From positions 2,475 through 24,904 of the forward strand of contig NZSI01000043.1 in the NCBI GenBank assembly GCA_002696685.1: a DNA stretch of 22,430 nt. Direction: 5' to 3'. Both the position numbers and the translations under genes were made by a program. Source of the stretch: Chloroflexota bacterium (GTDB lineage: Bacteria > Chloroflexota > Dehalococcoidia > SAR202 > UBA826). Positions 15,806 to 22,430 of this stretch are shown here, one piece after another (the stretch's first letter is position 1; each line of letters starts with the position of its first letter). The notes under the pieces are model-generated. The model worked only from the letters and a program-made list of their open reading frames with translations, was not told the origin of the DNA and made no database searches.

Positions 15806-18454
15806 TCACCAGTTCCAGCCAGAGAATTGTTCAAGTAACTCTCGTCCTGATTTGGCCACACGTTCCTTCATTCTCTCGAGAATGACTGCTACTGCAATTA
15901 GGAAAATGCCAGCTGTTATAGCAAGCACCCCGCCATCGATATCCGGGAGCAATCTACCCAAGTTCCACAAAAGATTTATAGCAAAAATCGCCATACTTCC
16001 CATCAAAACTATGCGAGATCTTGAAAACAAACCCCATAAAATCAATACCAGCGATTCAAATCCGGACAAAAAGAAATAAGGTAGTTCAGGTTTCTCATAT
16101 ATTGATTGTAGAAACGCAGACATGGGTAGAATCAATACTGAAAGGGTATTGAATACTGGGGCAAGAAATTTGATTCTTGATTCTCTGCGGTATTCAAAAT
16201 ATGCTAAACCAAGGAGGTATAGACCTGCAGGTATAGTATAGAAATGTACGCCTGAAAACTCTTGATTTGCAGCCTGAATGTACCAGCTTACAATCAGTGA
16301 AGCGGCAGATACATATATATATCTGGCATCGCGCTTGGTGATTCCTATTCCAAGGTACAAGAGACCTAGTATTGCAACAACAGTCGTGGCGTTGAGGATG
16401 TGAGAACCACTGTCGTTTTCACCACTTAGGCTAAGAATAACGGAGAGAAGCACAAATATTGTAGAGGCTATGGCGAACCTAGTGGAGGTTTTTCTCAAAG
16501 GGGTTTCCCAAATCTCCAACCATGATTTGGTGGAGTTTTCAGACCATTTTCTTATTCCAGCAGCCATCCACCAGGAAGCCAGACCTTGGCAGGACCAAGA
16601 AACCGCTCTTAATGTCCAAGAGCCATCCCCCACGTTCCCAACTAAAAACATGCTAGTTATGGCCACGAGGACAGTGGTTGAATAAGTCATGTTTCTGTTT
16701 TTGGATATGTAGCAGACCGCGACAGTAACAACTGTGTATATAGATGCAGCAAGAATTCCCTCTGGGTTTGACCAGTCAGACCATCCTGAGAGTATTACGC
16801 TTATTGCGATATCTAAACATGCGATTGCGACCAGTGGCGCAAAACGAGGATCTACATGACGTGTGTATCCACTGCCAGAAGGATTTATCTTTAAATAGGC
16901 AAAAGTCAAAAATAAGATATAAATTGAGACCAGCGGTATTGTGATCAACCCGTATGTATGAGGGTTCTCAAGACCAATTTGTGGCAAGGTAATGGCCAAA
17001 AGTGTCGATGCGTGGGCGAATGTTGTGACAGGGTAAATCCAGTACCATTTCTTAACTATAATCATGGCGATAATCGATAGGATGGTTAGAACCGAGGTGA
17101 GAGCCAGTAAACTAATATGCCAGTCGAATGACAGCAGAATAGATGCTGAAACAAAAGCGAATGTCAGAGAAAATGCGCTGGCTCCTAGAGCCATTGGACA
17201 GAAGAATTTTCTGAAATGCCTTGGGGCCTGCAACAAAGGAACTTTAGAGGATACGAATGTTATAAAAGTTGAACCCGATACAGCAAAATATAATCCAACC
17301 AAAACCAATATGACGACTTTCCCCCAAGTGTTTGTTTCCGAAATTGCAATAAGTATGGTGAGGGCAGCCAACACGTTGCCAACTGAAAAGATGATCTCAT
17401 TGGCTATGTCATTGCCGCGGATTCTCCAAACAATCCCTGTAGACAGGTAAACGAGTGAGATGCCACCAAAAAGGTAATACCATTCCCAACGTTGCCAGTC
17501 GTTGTCAAAGAAAAAGGCAATGAGAGAGAGCGCAATCCCAGCTAATAAAAGCGAACCATGGGTCAACACGTATCCTTTATATACGTAGCTTAAACCCCAC
17601 CACAATGGGAGAGCTATCCCCACTAGCATTAGCCAGGCTTTGGGTTCCAAATGTATTTGGAGATCAATGCCTGGAAGCTTTGGGTTTGGAGAAATCGGAT
17701 CAAATAAAAGGTAAGTGATGACACCAGAGGTAAATAAGGCCCAAACCGCTGCAATTGTTATAAAAGCCAACCCTGACAGGTGCAAATTCATTCGACTTCT
17801 CACCATGTGGCCTACGAAAATAAAGGCAGTGACTTGACCGGCCGATAGTGGTATTAGATAGGGCCGATTAGATTCCTCCTCCCACATCGATACCAAAATC
17901 ACCAAAGATCCGATGGTCACCAATAAAATTCCCAGTCCGAGTAAGGAAGACATAGCATTTTCTGAATACAGTGTTTTCCACGTGTCAGCCCAGCTAAAAT
18001 TAAAGGCTGTTGATTTCACTCTGTTCGGATATGGTGTTTCAACACTGGCAGTGGGTATGGTCACTGCTGTGGTACTGTGCCTATCCTGTGTTGATTCAGT
18101 GCGTCTTTCGGAAGTTATTACATTGGTACCGCAGGATATGCAGAAAGAAAGTTCGGGTCTTACTGGTTGGTTACATGTCGGACAAGATTTAAGTTTCTGT
18201 TTTTCCTCTTGAATCTCTTCTAATGGGGGTGGTTCAGGGGAGGTTTCAATAGAATCCCCAAACTGGGTACCGCAAGACCCGCAGAATCTGAGTGAGGCCT
18301 CTGCAAGTGCTCCACAATGTGAGCATGATTTCAGCTCGCCGGGACTTTCTGTTGAATGCTCTGAGGAATTTGAAACTTTCTTTATACGTATTCCACAGTG
18401 TGGACAAAATGTCATATAAGGAAGAATTTGGTTGTCACATTCTGAACAGAGCAC
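15806..18454 (-). CDS. Polytopic membrane protein with three N-terminal zinc ribbons
   Basis: An 882-residue protein. The first 110 residues hold three zinc ribbons of identical geometry, C-x2-C-x10-C-x2-C: C3/C6/C17/C20, C44/C47/C58/C61 and C91/C94/C105/C108, separated by acidic, Pro-rich linkers. A Ser/Thr-rich linker leads to about 700 residues of closely spaced hydrophobic segments. I judge there to be twenty or more membrane spans, some followed by R/K-rich turns, ending in a short basic tail. The overall plan resembles the large SCO7613/DUF2157-type membrane proteins of Actinobacteria and Chloroflexota, whose function is unknown. The GTG start at 18454 has AGGGG seven bases upstream on the minus strand and yields the first ribbon intact. 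The ribbons would be cytoplasmic if the first span is N-in. The GMC gene lies upstream on the same strand after 116 bases. Confidence 0.88.
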   Translation of the reverse strand: MLCSECDNQILPYMTFCPHCGIRIKKVSNSSEHSTESPGELKSCSHCGALAEASLRFCGSCGTQFGDSIETSPEPPPLEEIQEEKQKLKSCPTCNQPVRPELSFCISCGTNVITSERRTESTQDRHSTTAVTIPTASVETPYPNRVKSTAFNFSWADTWKTLYSENAMSSLLGLGILLVTIGSLVILVSMWEEESNRPYLIPLSAGQVTAFIFVGHMVRSRMNLHLSGLAFITIAAVWALFTSGVITYLLFDPISPNPKLPGIDLQIHLEPKAWLMLVGIALPLWWGLSYVYKGYVLTHGSLLLAGIALSLIAFFFDNDWQRWEWYYLFGGISLVYLSTGIVWRIRGNDIANEIIFSVGNVLAALTILIAISETNTWGKVVILVLVGLYFAVSGSTFITFVSSKVPLLQAPRHFRKFFCPMALGASAFSLTFAFVSASILLSFDWHISLLALTSVLTILSIIAMIIVKKWYWIYPVTTFAHASTLLAITLPQIGLENPHTYGLITIPLVSIYILFLTFAYLKINPSGSGYTRHVDPRFAPLVAIACLDIAISVILSGWSDWSNPEGILAASIYTVVTVAVCYISKNRNMTYSTTVLVAITSMFLVGNVGDGSWTLRAVSWSCQGLASWWMAAGIRKWSENSTKSWLEIWETPLRKTSTRFAIASTIFVLLSVILSLSGENDSGSHILNATTVVAILGLLYLGIGITKRDARYIYVSAASLIVSWYIQAANQEFSGVHFYTIPAGLYLLGLAYFEYRRESRIKFLAPVFNTLSVLILPMSAFLQSIYEKPELPYFFLSGFESLVLILWGLFSRSRIVLMGSMAIFAINLLWNLGRLLPDIDGGVLAITAGIFLIAVAVILERMKERVAKSGRELLEQFSGWNW

Positions 18455-18479
18455 GTTTCGACCCCTATAAGAGGTATTT

Positions 18480-18504
18480 AAATAGCTGCCTGAAAACGCT
18501 ATTT
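18480..18504 (-). repeat. Seven-base inverted repeat between the GMC gene and the zinc-ribbon gene
   Basis: AAATAGC (18480-18486) and GCTATTT (18498-18504) are perfect inverted repeats around an 11-base loop. The site lies after the stop of the GMC gene and before the GTG of the zinc-ribbon gene, both on the minus strand. It could be a weak transcript end or an operator, but there is no T run after the stem and it is AT-rich, so chance is possible. Confidence 0.3.
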
Positions 18505-18570
18505 TAAGAGATACCAGATACTAAGTTAGCAAAAATCTATCAGGGTGGGAATGAATTAGATAGCTATTTT

Positions 18571-20148
18571 TTACTTATCAAGCTTTATGAAGTCTGCGAT
18601 GCGTTCGCCCACCATCATCGAAGGAACATTTGTGTTGGCTCTAACACAGTCGTGCATTATGGATGCGTCCCCTATACGCAACGCTTTTGTACCATGCACT
18701 CTTCCATATTGGTCGACCACCGCCATGGAGTCTGAAGTTAGGCCCATCTTGCAGGTACTGCTAATGTGGTGACTCGTTACGGCATTCTTCCTGATCCATA
18801 AATTTAAAGCTTCATCGTCGTTCAGTTCTTGGTCGCTAGGCTCGATTCGATTGGCCACTATTGATGAGTATGAAGGACCACTACCAACTTCGGCACATAA
18901 CCTTACACACTCTCTCATTCTTCTAAGATCCTCTTCTTCTCTGTAATAGTTGTAGTTGAGTATTGGCTGTATTTTGGGGTCAGATGAGCGAAGAGTGAGT
19001 TCTCCTGCACCAACTTGTAGATAAAGACAGGCTGTCATTCCCACGCCCTGGTACATTTCATCCCCATCGGCCATGTAAAACCGTTGTGGAACAGTGGCCG
19101 TATGGTGAACCATCATATCGTTGCGTAAATTCGATCCACTAGCCGTATATCTAATCGCGACAGTTGCGCCCCTTATAAGTCCGTCTCGGTGATGCTGGTA
19201 GCTCTTATCTACCTCCCATATAAGTCGTACTTGGGGGTGATCCTTTAGATTTTGTCCCACACCAGGCAAATCCTGTAGTACATCTATTCCATTTTCTTCC
19301 AGATGTTTTCTAGGCCCGATGCCGGACAGCATCAATAGTTGAGGGGATCCGATAGCTCCGCTGCTTAAAATGATTTCTTTACCGTGTACCTCAAACAGCT
19401 CTCCCTTACTCTCAACCTTTACCCCTATCGCACGATTATCATCAAAAATTATCCTATGCACCGTACAGTCACCCCGTAGGGTTAAATTTAGACGGTTCCT
19501 AACCGGGTTTATGTAGTTTAGTGCAGTGCTCTGCCTTACCCTATCAATCGTGTTAAATGGCATGGGGCCGACCCCTGTTGAGTCAGGATCGTTATGGTCG
19601 GCAGTTGTAGGAAATCCCAGCGACTGAAATCCTTCATAAAAGGCACTGGCATCTTGGCTCCATTCACTTTTTGGGTGCCTTCTTACACGTATTGGACCCT
19701 CGTGACCGTGAAAATCACCGCCCATATCTGTATCATTTTCAAGGCGTTTGAACGCGGGCAGACATTTTTGAAAACTCCATTCATCGTTTCCGTTTTCAAA
19801 CCAAGTATCGTAGTCTTCAGGATCTCCTCTCAAAAAAATCTGAGCGTTGACAGCGCTGGACCCTCCCATTCCCTTTCCTCTAGGGACAAGCATCGGAAGG
19901 TCTTGTTCCTCAGTAGATTTGGCGACGTATAGCCATCTCTTTTCATCTCCCGGGTCGAGCCACCAATTTGGCTTGTTTTGAAGTTCTGGTCCATATCCGT
20001 ATTTAAATTTGTCGGGTAATGACTGGAAATCGGGATAATCACTACCAGCTTCGAGTAAAAGCACTGACACCGAAGGGTCTTCGCTCAGGCGTGTAGCTAT
20101 GATCGCTCCAGCCGAGCCAGCTCCTACAACTATGTAGTCGTATTTCAT
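18571..20148 (-). CDS. GMC family FAD-dependent oxidoreductase (choline/alcohol dehydrogenase-like)
   Basis: A 525-residue flavoprotein of the glucose-methanol-choline family. The N-terminal V-V-G9-A-G11-S-A-G14 is the FAD-binding Rossmann loop, with L-L-L-E-A-G ending the second strand. The first GMC signature P-R-G-K-G-M-G-G-S-S-A-V-N-A is followed by Q-I-F-L-R-G. The second, G-A-I-G-S-P-Q-L-L-M-L-S-G-I-G-P, lies in the middle. The catalytic His is H461 in H-H-I-S-S-T-C-K-M-G, and the partner Asn is N505 in A-N-T-N-V-P. The length is typical. It should oxidise a primary or secondary alcohol, using FAD; the acceptor is unknown. No export signal. The ATG has AAAGG about seven bases upstream. 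The luciferase-like monooxygenase gene lies 53 bases upstream on the same strand, so monooxygenation and alcohol oxidation may be consecutive steps. Confidence 0.94.
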   Translation of the reverse strand: MKYDYIVVGAGSAGAIIATRLSEDPSVSVLLLEAGSDYPDFQSLPDKFKYGYGPELQNKPNWWLDPGDEKRWLYVAKSTEEQDLPMLVPRGKGMGGSSAVNAQIFLRGDPEDYDTWFENGNDEWSFQKCLPAFKRLENDTDMGGDFHGHEGPIRVRRHPKSEWSQDASAFYEGFQSLGFPTTADHNDPDSTGVGPMPFNTIDRVRQSTALNYINPVRNRLNLTLRGDCTVHRIIFDDNRAIGVKVESKGELFEVHGKEIILSSGAIGSPQLLMLSGIGPRKHLEENGIDVLQDLPGVGQNLKDHPQVRLIWEVDKSYQHHRDGLIRGATVAIRYTASGSNLRNDMMVHHTATVPQRFYMADGDEMYQGVGMTACLYLQVGAGELTLRSSDPKIQPILNYNYYREEEDLRRMRECVRLCAEVGSGPSYSSIVANRIEPSDQELNDDEALNLWIRKNAVTSHHISSTCKMGLTSDSMAVVDQYGRVHGTKALRIGDASIMHDCVRANTNVPSMMVGERIADFIKLDK

Positions 20149-20201
20149 ATAGAACCTTTAAAAATAATGCTTATATTTTTGTTCATATGAGCTAACTGAA
20201 T

Positions 20202-21287
20202 CTAATCTAGATCTGAAAGCGTGGGTAGAACTTCCTTACTCAACAATTCTAGTGACCTATGCCACTTTGGGGTCATATCACCCCAGTCATGGCAAAGTGC
20301 CAAAAGCGTGCCAAACCCACCTACGTCCTGATGAAGTTTTCTCAACCGATTAGAACACTCTTCTGGATCTCCTACGATCCATACGTTTTTAAGCATATAT
20401 TCAGGAGTGATTTCTTCATCTGGCATGTCGGGGTCTAATTTAAGTCCTTCCAGTCCGCTTCCCGAACCCAATAGCGGAATCCAGTAGTCCTGGAAAAATT
20501 GCCCCATGGGACCCTCCAAGGCCTCTTTTCTAGCTTTTTCTCCATCCTCCGCCACGTATATTTCTCTCGAGATCCTCCATTCTGATCTAGGGGCGTCAAG
20601 GTTCGCTTTTGATGCTCCTTTTACTACTACCTCACGGTGACTTGGAAGGTACATTTCGTGCAGAAAACAAGTACTCATGGGGATCCACCCTTTTTCTCCC
20701 ACCACTGACAGGGTTCCTGAGCTTGGACTACTACCTGCAACCGCTATAGGTGGATGCGGTTTCTGGTACGGAATCATGTGGTAGTCAAACAGGGTGTCTC
20801 CTTTTGGCTCAGGAATCCCTGTGTCATAGAACGTCCCCTTGTGGTGGAATGGCTTTCCTGCCCAAAATTGCTGGATAACCGAGATGGCCTCCATCATTTG
20901 GCTATGGATATCTTCCCGGGCAGTTTCGACTCCAAATATCTCCTTATTCCACTCGGTTCCAGACCCTGAACCAATTCCGAAATATAGGCGACCCCGTGCC
21001 AGATGATCAAGTTGAGCTATTCTTAGAGCGACATGAGCAGGATGATGCATATGGAGCAAGGATACTCCGATACCAAACTTCATCTGGGAAGTCACACCCA
21101 GAGCTCTTGCTACAAAAAGTTCAGGTGACGGCATGTTCTCCCATGGCATAGTGAAATGTTCTCCGATCCATGACTCGGTGTAACCCAGATCATCTGCGAC
21201 TTCCATGAGGTTAAGGTCTTCATCGTAGGTATCTGCATGAAAGCTGTCAGGCCTGTGTAGGGGCATCAGAAATAAACCAAGTTCCAT
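20202..21287 (-). CDS. LLM class flavin-dependent monooxygenase (luciferase/alkanal monooxygenase-like)
   Basis: A 361-residue TIM-barrel flavin monooxygenase of the bacterial luciferase superfamily. Visible are M-E-L-G-L-F-L-M-P at the start, A-D-D-L-G-Y-T-E-S-W-I-G-E-H-F near 31-45 and M-K-F-G-I-G-V-S-L-L near 70. H-H-P-A-H-V-A, then D-H-L-A-R-G-R-L-Y-F-G-I-G-S-G, is the flavin-site region. P-H-P-P-I-A-V-A-G-S-S-P, then G-E-K-G-W, follows in the second half. The C-terminal part contains V-G-D-P-E-E-C, also typical. Such enzymes use FMNH2 and O2 for Baeyer-Villiger, epoxidation or hydroxylation-type reactions; the reductase partner is not in the window. It is longer than, and only distantly related to, the LLM protein at 14293. 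AGGAG lies six bases before the ATG on the minus strand. Probably cotranscribed with the GMC oxidoreductase. Confidence 0.92.
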   Translation of the reverse strand: MELGLFLMPLHRPDSFHADTYDEDLNLMEVADDLGYTESWIGEHFTMPWENMPSPELFVARALGVTSQMKFGIGVSLLHMHHPAHVALRIAQLDHLARGRLYFGIGSGSGTEWNKEIFGVETAREDIHSQMMEAISVIQQFWAGKPFHHKGTFYDTGIPEPKGDTLFDYHMIPYQKPHPPIAVAGSSPSSGTLSVVGEKGWIPMSTCFLHEMYLPSHREVVVKGASKANLDAPRSEWRISREIYVAEDGEKARKEALEGPMGQFFQDYWIPLLGSGSGLEGLKLDPDMPDEEITPEYMLKNVWIVGDPEECSNRLRKLHQDVGGFGTLLALCHDWGDMTPKWHRSLELLSKEVLPTLSDLD

Positions 21288-21643
21288 TTTGTCTCCTAGC
21301 GTCTGCTTGATGCGTTTTAAATGCTTTTTCTACCCATCTACTAAGCGAATGTTAACAGATAAATTTGTGGCTCCTTTTTTAAAATGCTCGCCTCACCTGG
21401 TAGGTTTAACAGGGTGAAACTCGGGAAACTGTTTTAGGGCATTCGCCCTTAACTTAATAACGCGGGATGAGAGAATGGCAGCGATAGCCAGAGAGGTGAT
21501 GACCGCGCTGCAATCCTGAACTTAGGCCATCTTCATATAGTTATATGCTCATTAATTGACATTCCATATGCAATTATCTTAAGTTGCCGGTAATAGAACC
21601 ATAATCACTCCATTACTTCTATGAACGATATGAGGAGAGAAAT
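21288..21643. other. Intergenic region with no complete gene; short coding-like fragment and possible RNA stems
   Basis: This 356-base gap is the longest in the window, between the divergently read luciferase-like and B3/B4-domain genes. It contains AGGGC-ATTC-GCCCT, a five-pair hairpin (21436-21449). A nested pair of stems lies at 21463-21468 with 21513-21518 and at 21478-21483 with 21506-21511. A reading frame at 21418-21519 (+) ends with residues resembling a protein C-terminus (R-D-E-R-M-A-A-I-A-R-E-V-M). A TTGACA lies at 21556-21561, but no good -10 box follows at the right distance. I recognise no tRNA or known riboswitch. Confidence 0.5.
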
Positions 21644-21718
21644 ATGCCAGATTTGACATTAGAAATTAGTAAGAATATGGCTATTGAGAGAGTAAAGGAG
21701 GTGGGCAGAAATTCTTGA
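21644..21718 (+). CDS. 24-codon ORF overlapping the start of the B3/B4-domain gene
   Basis: ATG 21644 follows GAGGAGAG with good spacing, so this short frame is well placed for translation. It encodes 24 residues, starting M-P-D-L-T-L-E-I-S-K and ending G-R-N-S, and stops at TGA 21716-21718, in a different frame from the B3/B4 gene. An AAGGAGGT (21695-21702) lies within it. It could be a coupling leader peptide, or the true N-terminus of the B3/B4 protein separated by a one-base shift. I do not recognise the peptide. Confidence 0.35.
   Translation: MPDLTLEISKNMAIERVKEVGRNS
21695..21702 (+). promoter_or_regulatory. Perfect Shine-Dalgarno before an ATT codon
   Basis: AAGGAGGT is a full complement of the 16S anti-Shine-Dalgarno. 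Eight bases after it lies ATT (21711), which opens the B3/B4 frame exactly where family members usually begin. No ATG, GTG or TTG occurs in that frame between the stop at 21693 and the ATG at 21774. The same site could also act as an internal frameshift stimulator, because the overlapping short ORF ends TCT-TGA 13 bases later. Confidence 0.5.
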
Positions 21719-22385
21719 AGTAACGGAAGAATGGAAAGAAGCTTATCTTGGCGCCTCAGTTGGTGTTCTATCAATGATGAACACGGTCAACCCGGCCAAT
21801 CATCCCGACCTTGACGCAAAAATGAGCGAAATAGAGTCGGAGATTCGTAATAATTTTTCGGAAGGTGGGCGAACGGCGATCCGAAAGTTGCCTGCTCTGC
21901 AGGCATATGCTGCGTATTACCGAAAATTCAAGAAGACGTATCACGTCCAGTTGCAGATTGAATCCGTCGCTTTAAAGAATAGGAATCTACCACGCATTTC
22001 CGCGCTGGTGAGCGCCATGTTCGCGGCAGAGTTGAAGAACCAGTTGCTGACTGCCGGACACGATATGTCAACAGTTCAACTTCCTGTTGTGCTAGACGTT
22101 GCCAAAGGTCATGAGTCGTACACTAGCATGAATGGTAAAGTGCAGACTCTTAGCCCCACCGACATGTTTATCTCTGATAACAAGGGAGTAATATCATCGA
22201 TAATCTACGGTCCTGATAACCGTACACCCATCACACCTGATACCTCAGAGGTGTTTTTCACCGTTTATGGTCCGGAAGGAATTTCATCCCAACAGATTAC
22301 GAATCATCTTGAGGACATACGTTCCTTCGTGAACCTTGTTTCTCCTGATGCGTATACAGCTACACTGGAGGTTATCAGCGGCTGA
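21711..22385 (+). CDS. B3/B4 tRNA-binding domain protein, non-canonical or shifted start
   Basis: The frame encodes a B3/B4 domain (Pfam PF03483), the tRNA-binding/editing module of the phenylalanyl-tRNA synthetase beta chain, found also as stand-alone proteins. Recognisable parts are E-V-T-E-E-W at the start, a mid-section K-F-K-K-T-Y-H-V followed by Q-L-Q-I-E-S-V, then L-P-R-I-S-A-L-V, T-A-G-H-D, S-P-T-D-M-F near residue 139 and S-S-I-I-Y-G-P-D-N-R-T-P-I-T near 160-173. Stand-alone members may act on mischarged tRNA or be of unknown role. I place the start at ATT 21711 because a perfect AAGGAGGT precedes it and conserved residues lie before the first ATG (21774), which has no ribosome binding site and would lose 21 residues. 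A one-base indel joining it to the short ORF at 21644 is the main alternative. The conservative call is 21774-22385. Confidence 0.78.
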   Translation: MLEVTEEWKEAYLGASVGVLSMMNTVNPANHPDLDAKMSEIESEIRNNFSEGGRTAIRKLPALQAYAAYYRKFKKTYHVQLQIESVALKNRNLPRISALVSAMFAAELKNQLLTAGHDMSTVQLPVVLDVAKGHESYTSMNGKVQTLSPTDMFISDNKGVISSIIYGPDNRTPITPDTSEVFFTVYGPEGISSQQITNHLEDIRSFVNLVSPDAYTATLEVISG

Positions 22386-22430
22386 CTGGCGTCTTCGACT
22401 TTATATTGCGGGGTTAGGCCACTAGAATCC

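Noticed and set aside
21495..21507. GGTGATGACCGCG resembles the T-box antiterminator core (GGGTGGNACCGCG), attractive upstream of a tRNA-related gene
   Set aside because: The core has mismatches, no recognisable Stem I or specifier loop lies upstream, and there is no terminator. A covariance search would settle it.

Overview
The window is a bacterial, gene-dense, moderately AT-rich stretch carrying 16 clear protein genes, one 5'-truncated gene at the left edge and a short uncertain upstream ORF near the right edge. I see no rRNA, tRNA, CRISPR array, insertion sequence or phage gene. The gene set combines two mandelate-racemase-type enolase superfamily members, two luciferase-like (LLM) flavin/F420 oxidoreductases, a GMC oxidoreductase, an SDR, an RraA-like aldolase, two MFS transporters, a gamma-glutamyltransferase homologue, and DUF1501 and DUF1800 proteins. 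This would suit an uncultured marine Chloroflexota of the SAR202 type, whose genomes are known for expanded enolase and flavin monooxygenase families. That assignment is an inference from gene content, since no phylogenetic marker is present.

Left block (1-9082, all + strand): an NHL-repeat protein (truncated by the window edge), DUF1501, an MFS transporter, a second NHL-repeat protein, DUF1800, an enolase superfamily enzyme and a GGT-like Ntn hydrolase. DUF1501 and DUF1800 are often neighbours in other bacteria. Here each is preceded by its own NHL protein, the two NHL proteins are clear paralogues, and none of the visible N-termini carries an export signal. This is the most unusual arrangement in the window.

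Middle block (9187-15707): a SirB1-type transglutaminase-like protein, an RraA-family protein and a second MFS transporter on +; an SDR and a second enolase superfamily enzyme on -; then, divergent from that enolase, a probable F420-dependent LLM oxidoreductase and a small NTF2/SnoaL-like protein on +. The theme is small-molecule catabolism: dehydration of acid-sugar-like compounds, oxoacid aldol cleavage, and alcohol or ketone redox steps.

Right block (15806-22430): on - an 882-residue membrane protein with three N-terminal zinc ribbons, a GMC oxidoreductase and a luciferase-like monooxygenase. On + there is a B3/B4-domain protein whose translation start is abnormal: a perfect Shine-Dalgarno is followed by ATT rather than ATG, and a 24-codon ORF with its own ribosome binding site overlaps it.

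Most genes have a recognisable Shine-Dalgarno, and I used it to move several starts inward. No convincing intrinsic terminator (GC-rich stem followed by a T run) was seen at any gene end, including the two convergent junctions at 12071-12133 and 15708-15805. The only gap longer than 300 bases is 21288-21643, or 21288-21710 if the short ORF is not counted.
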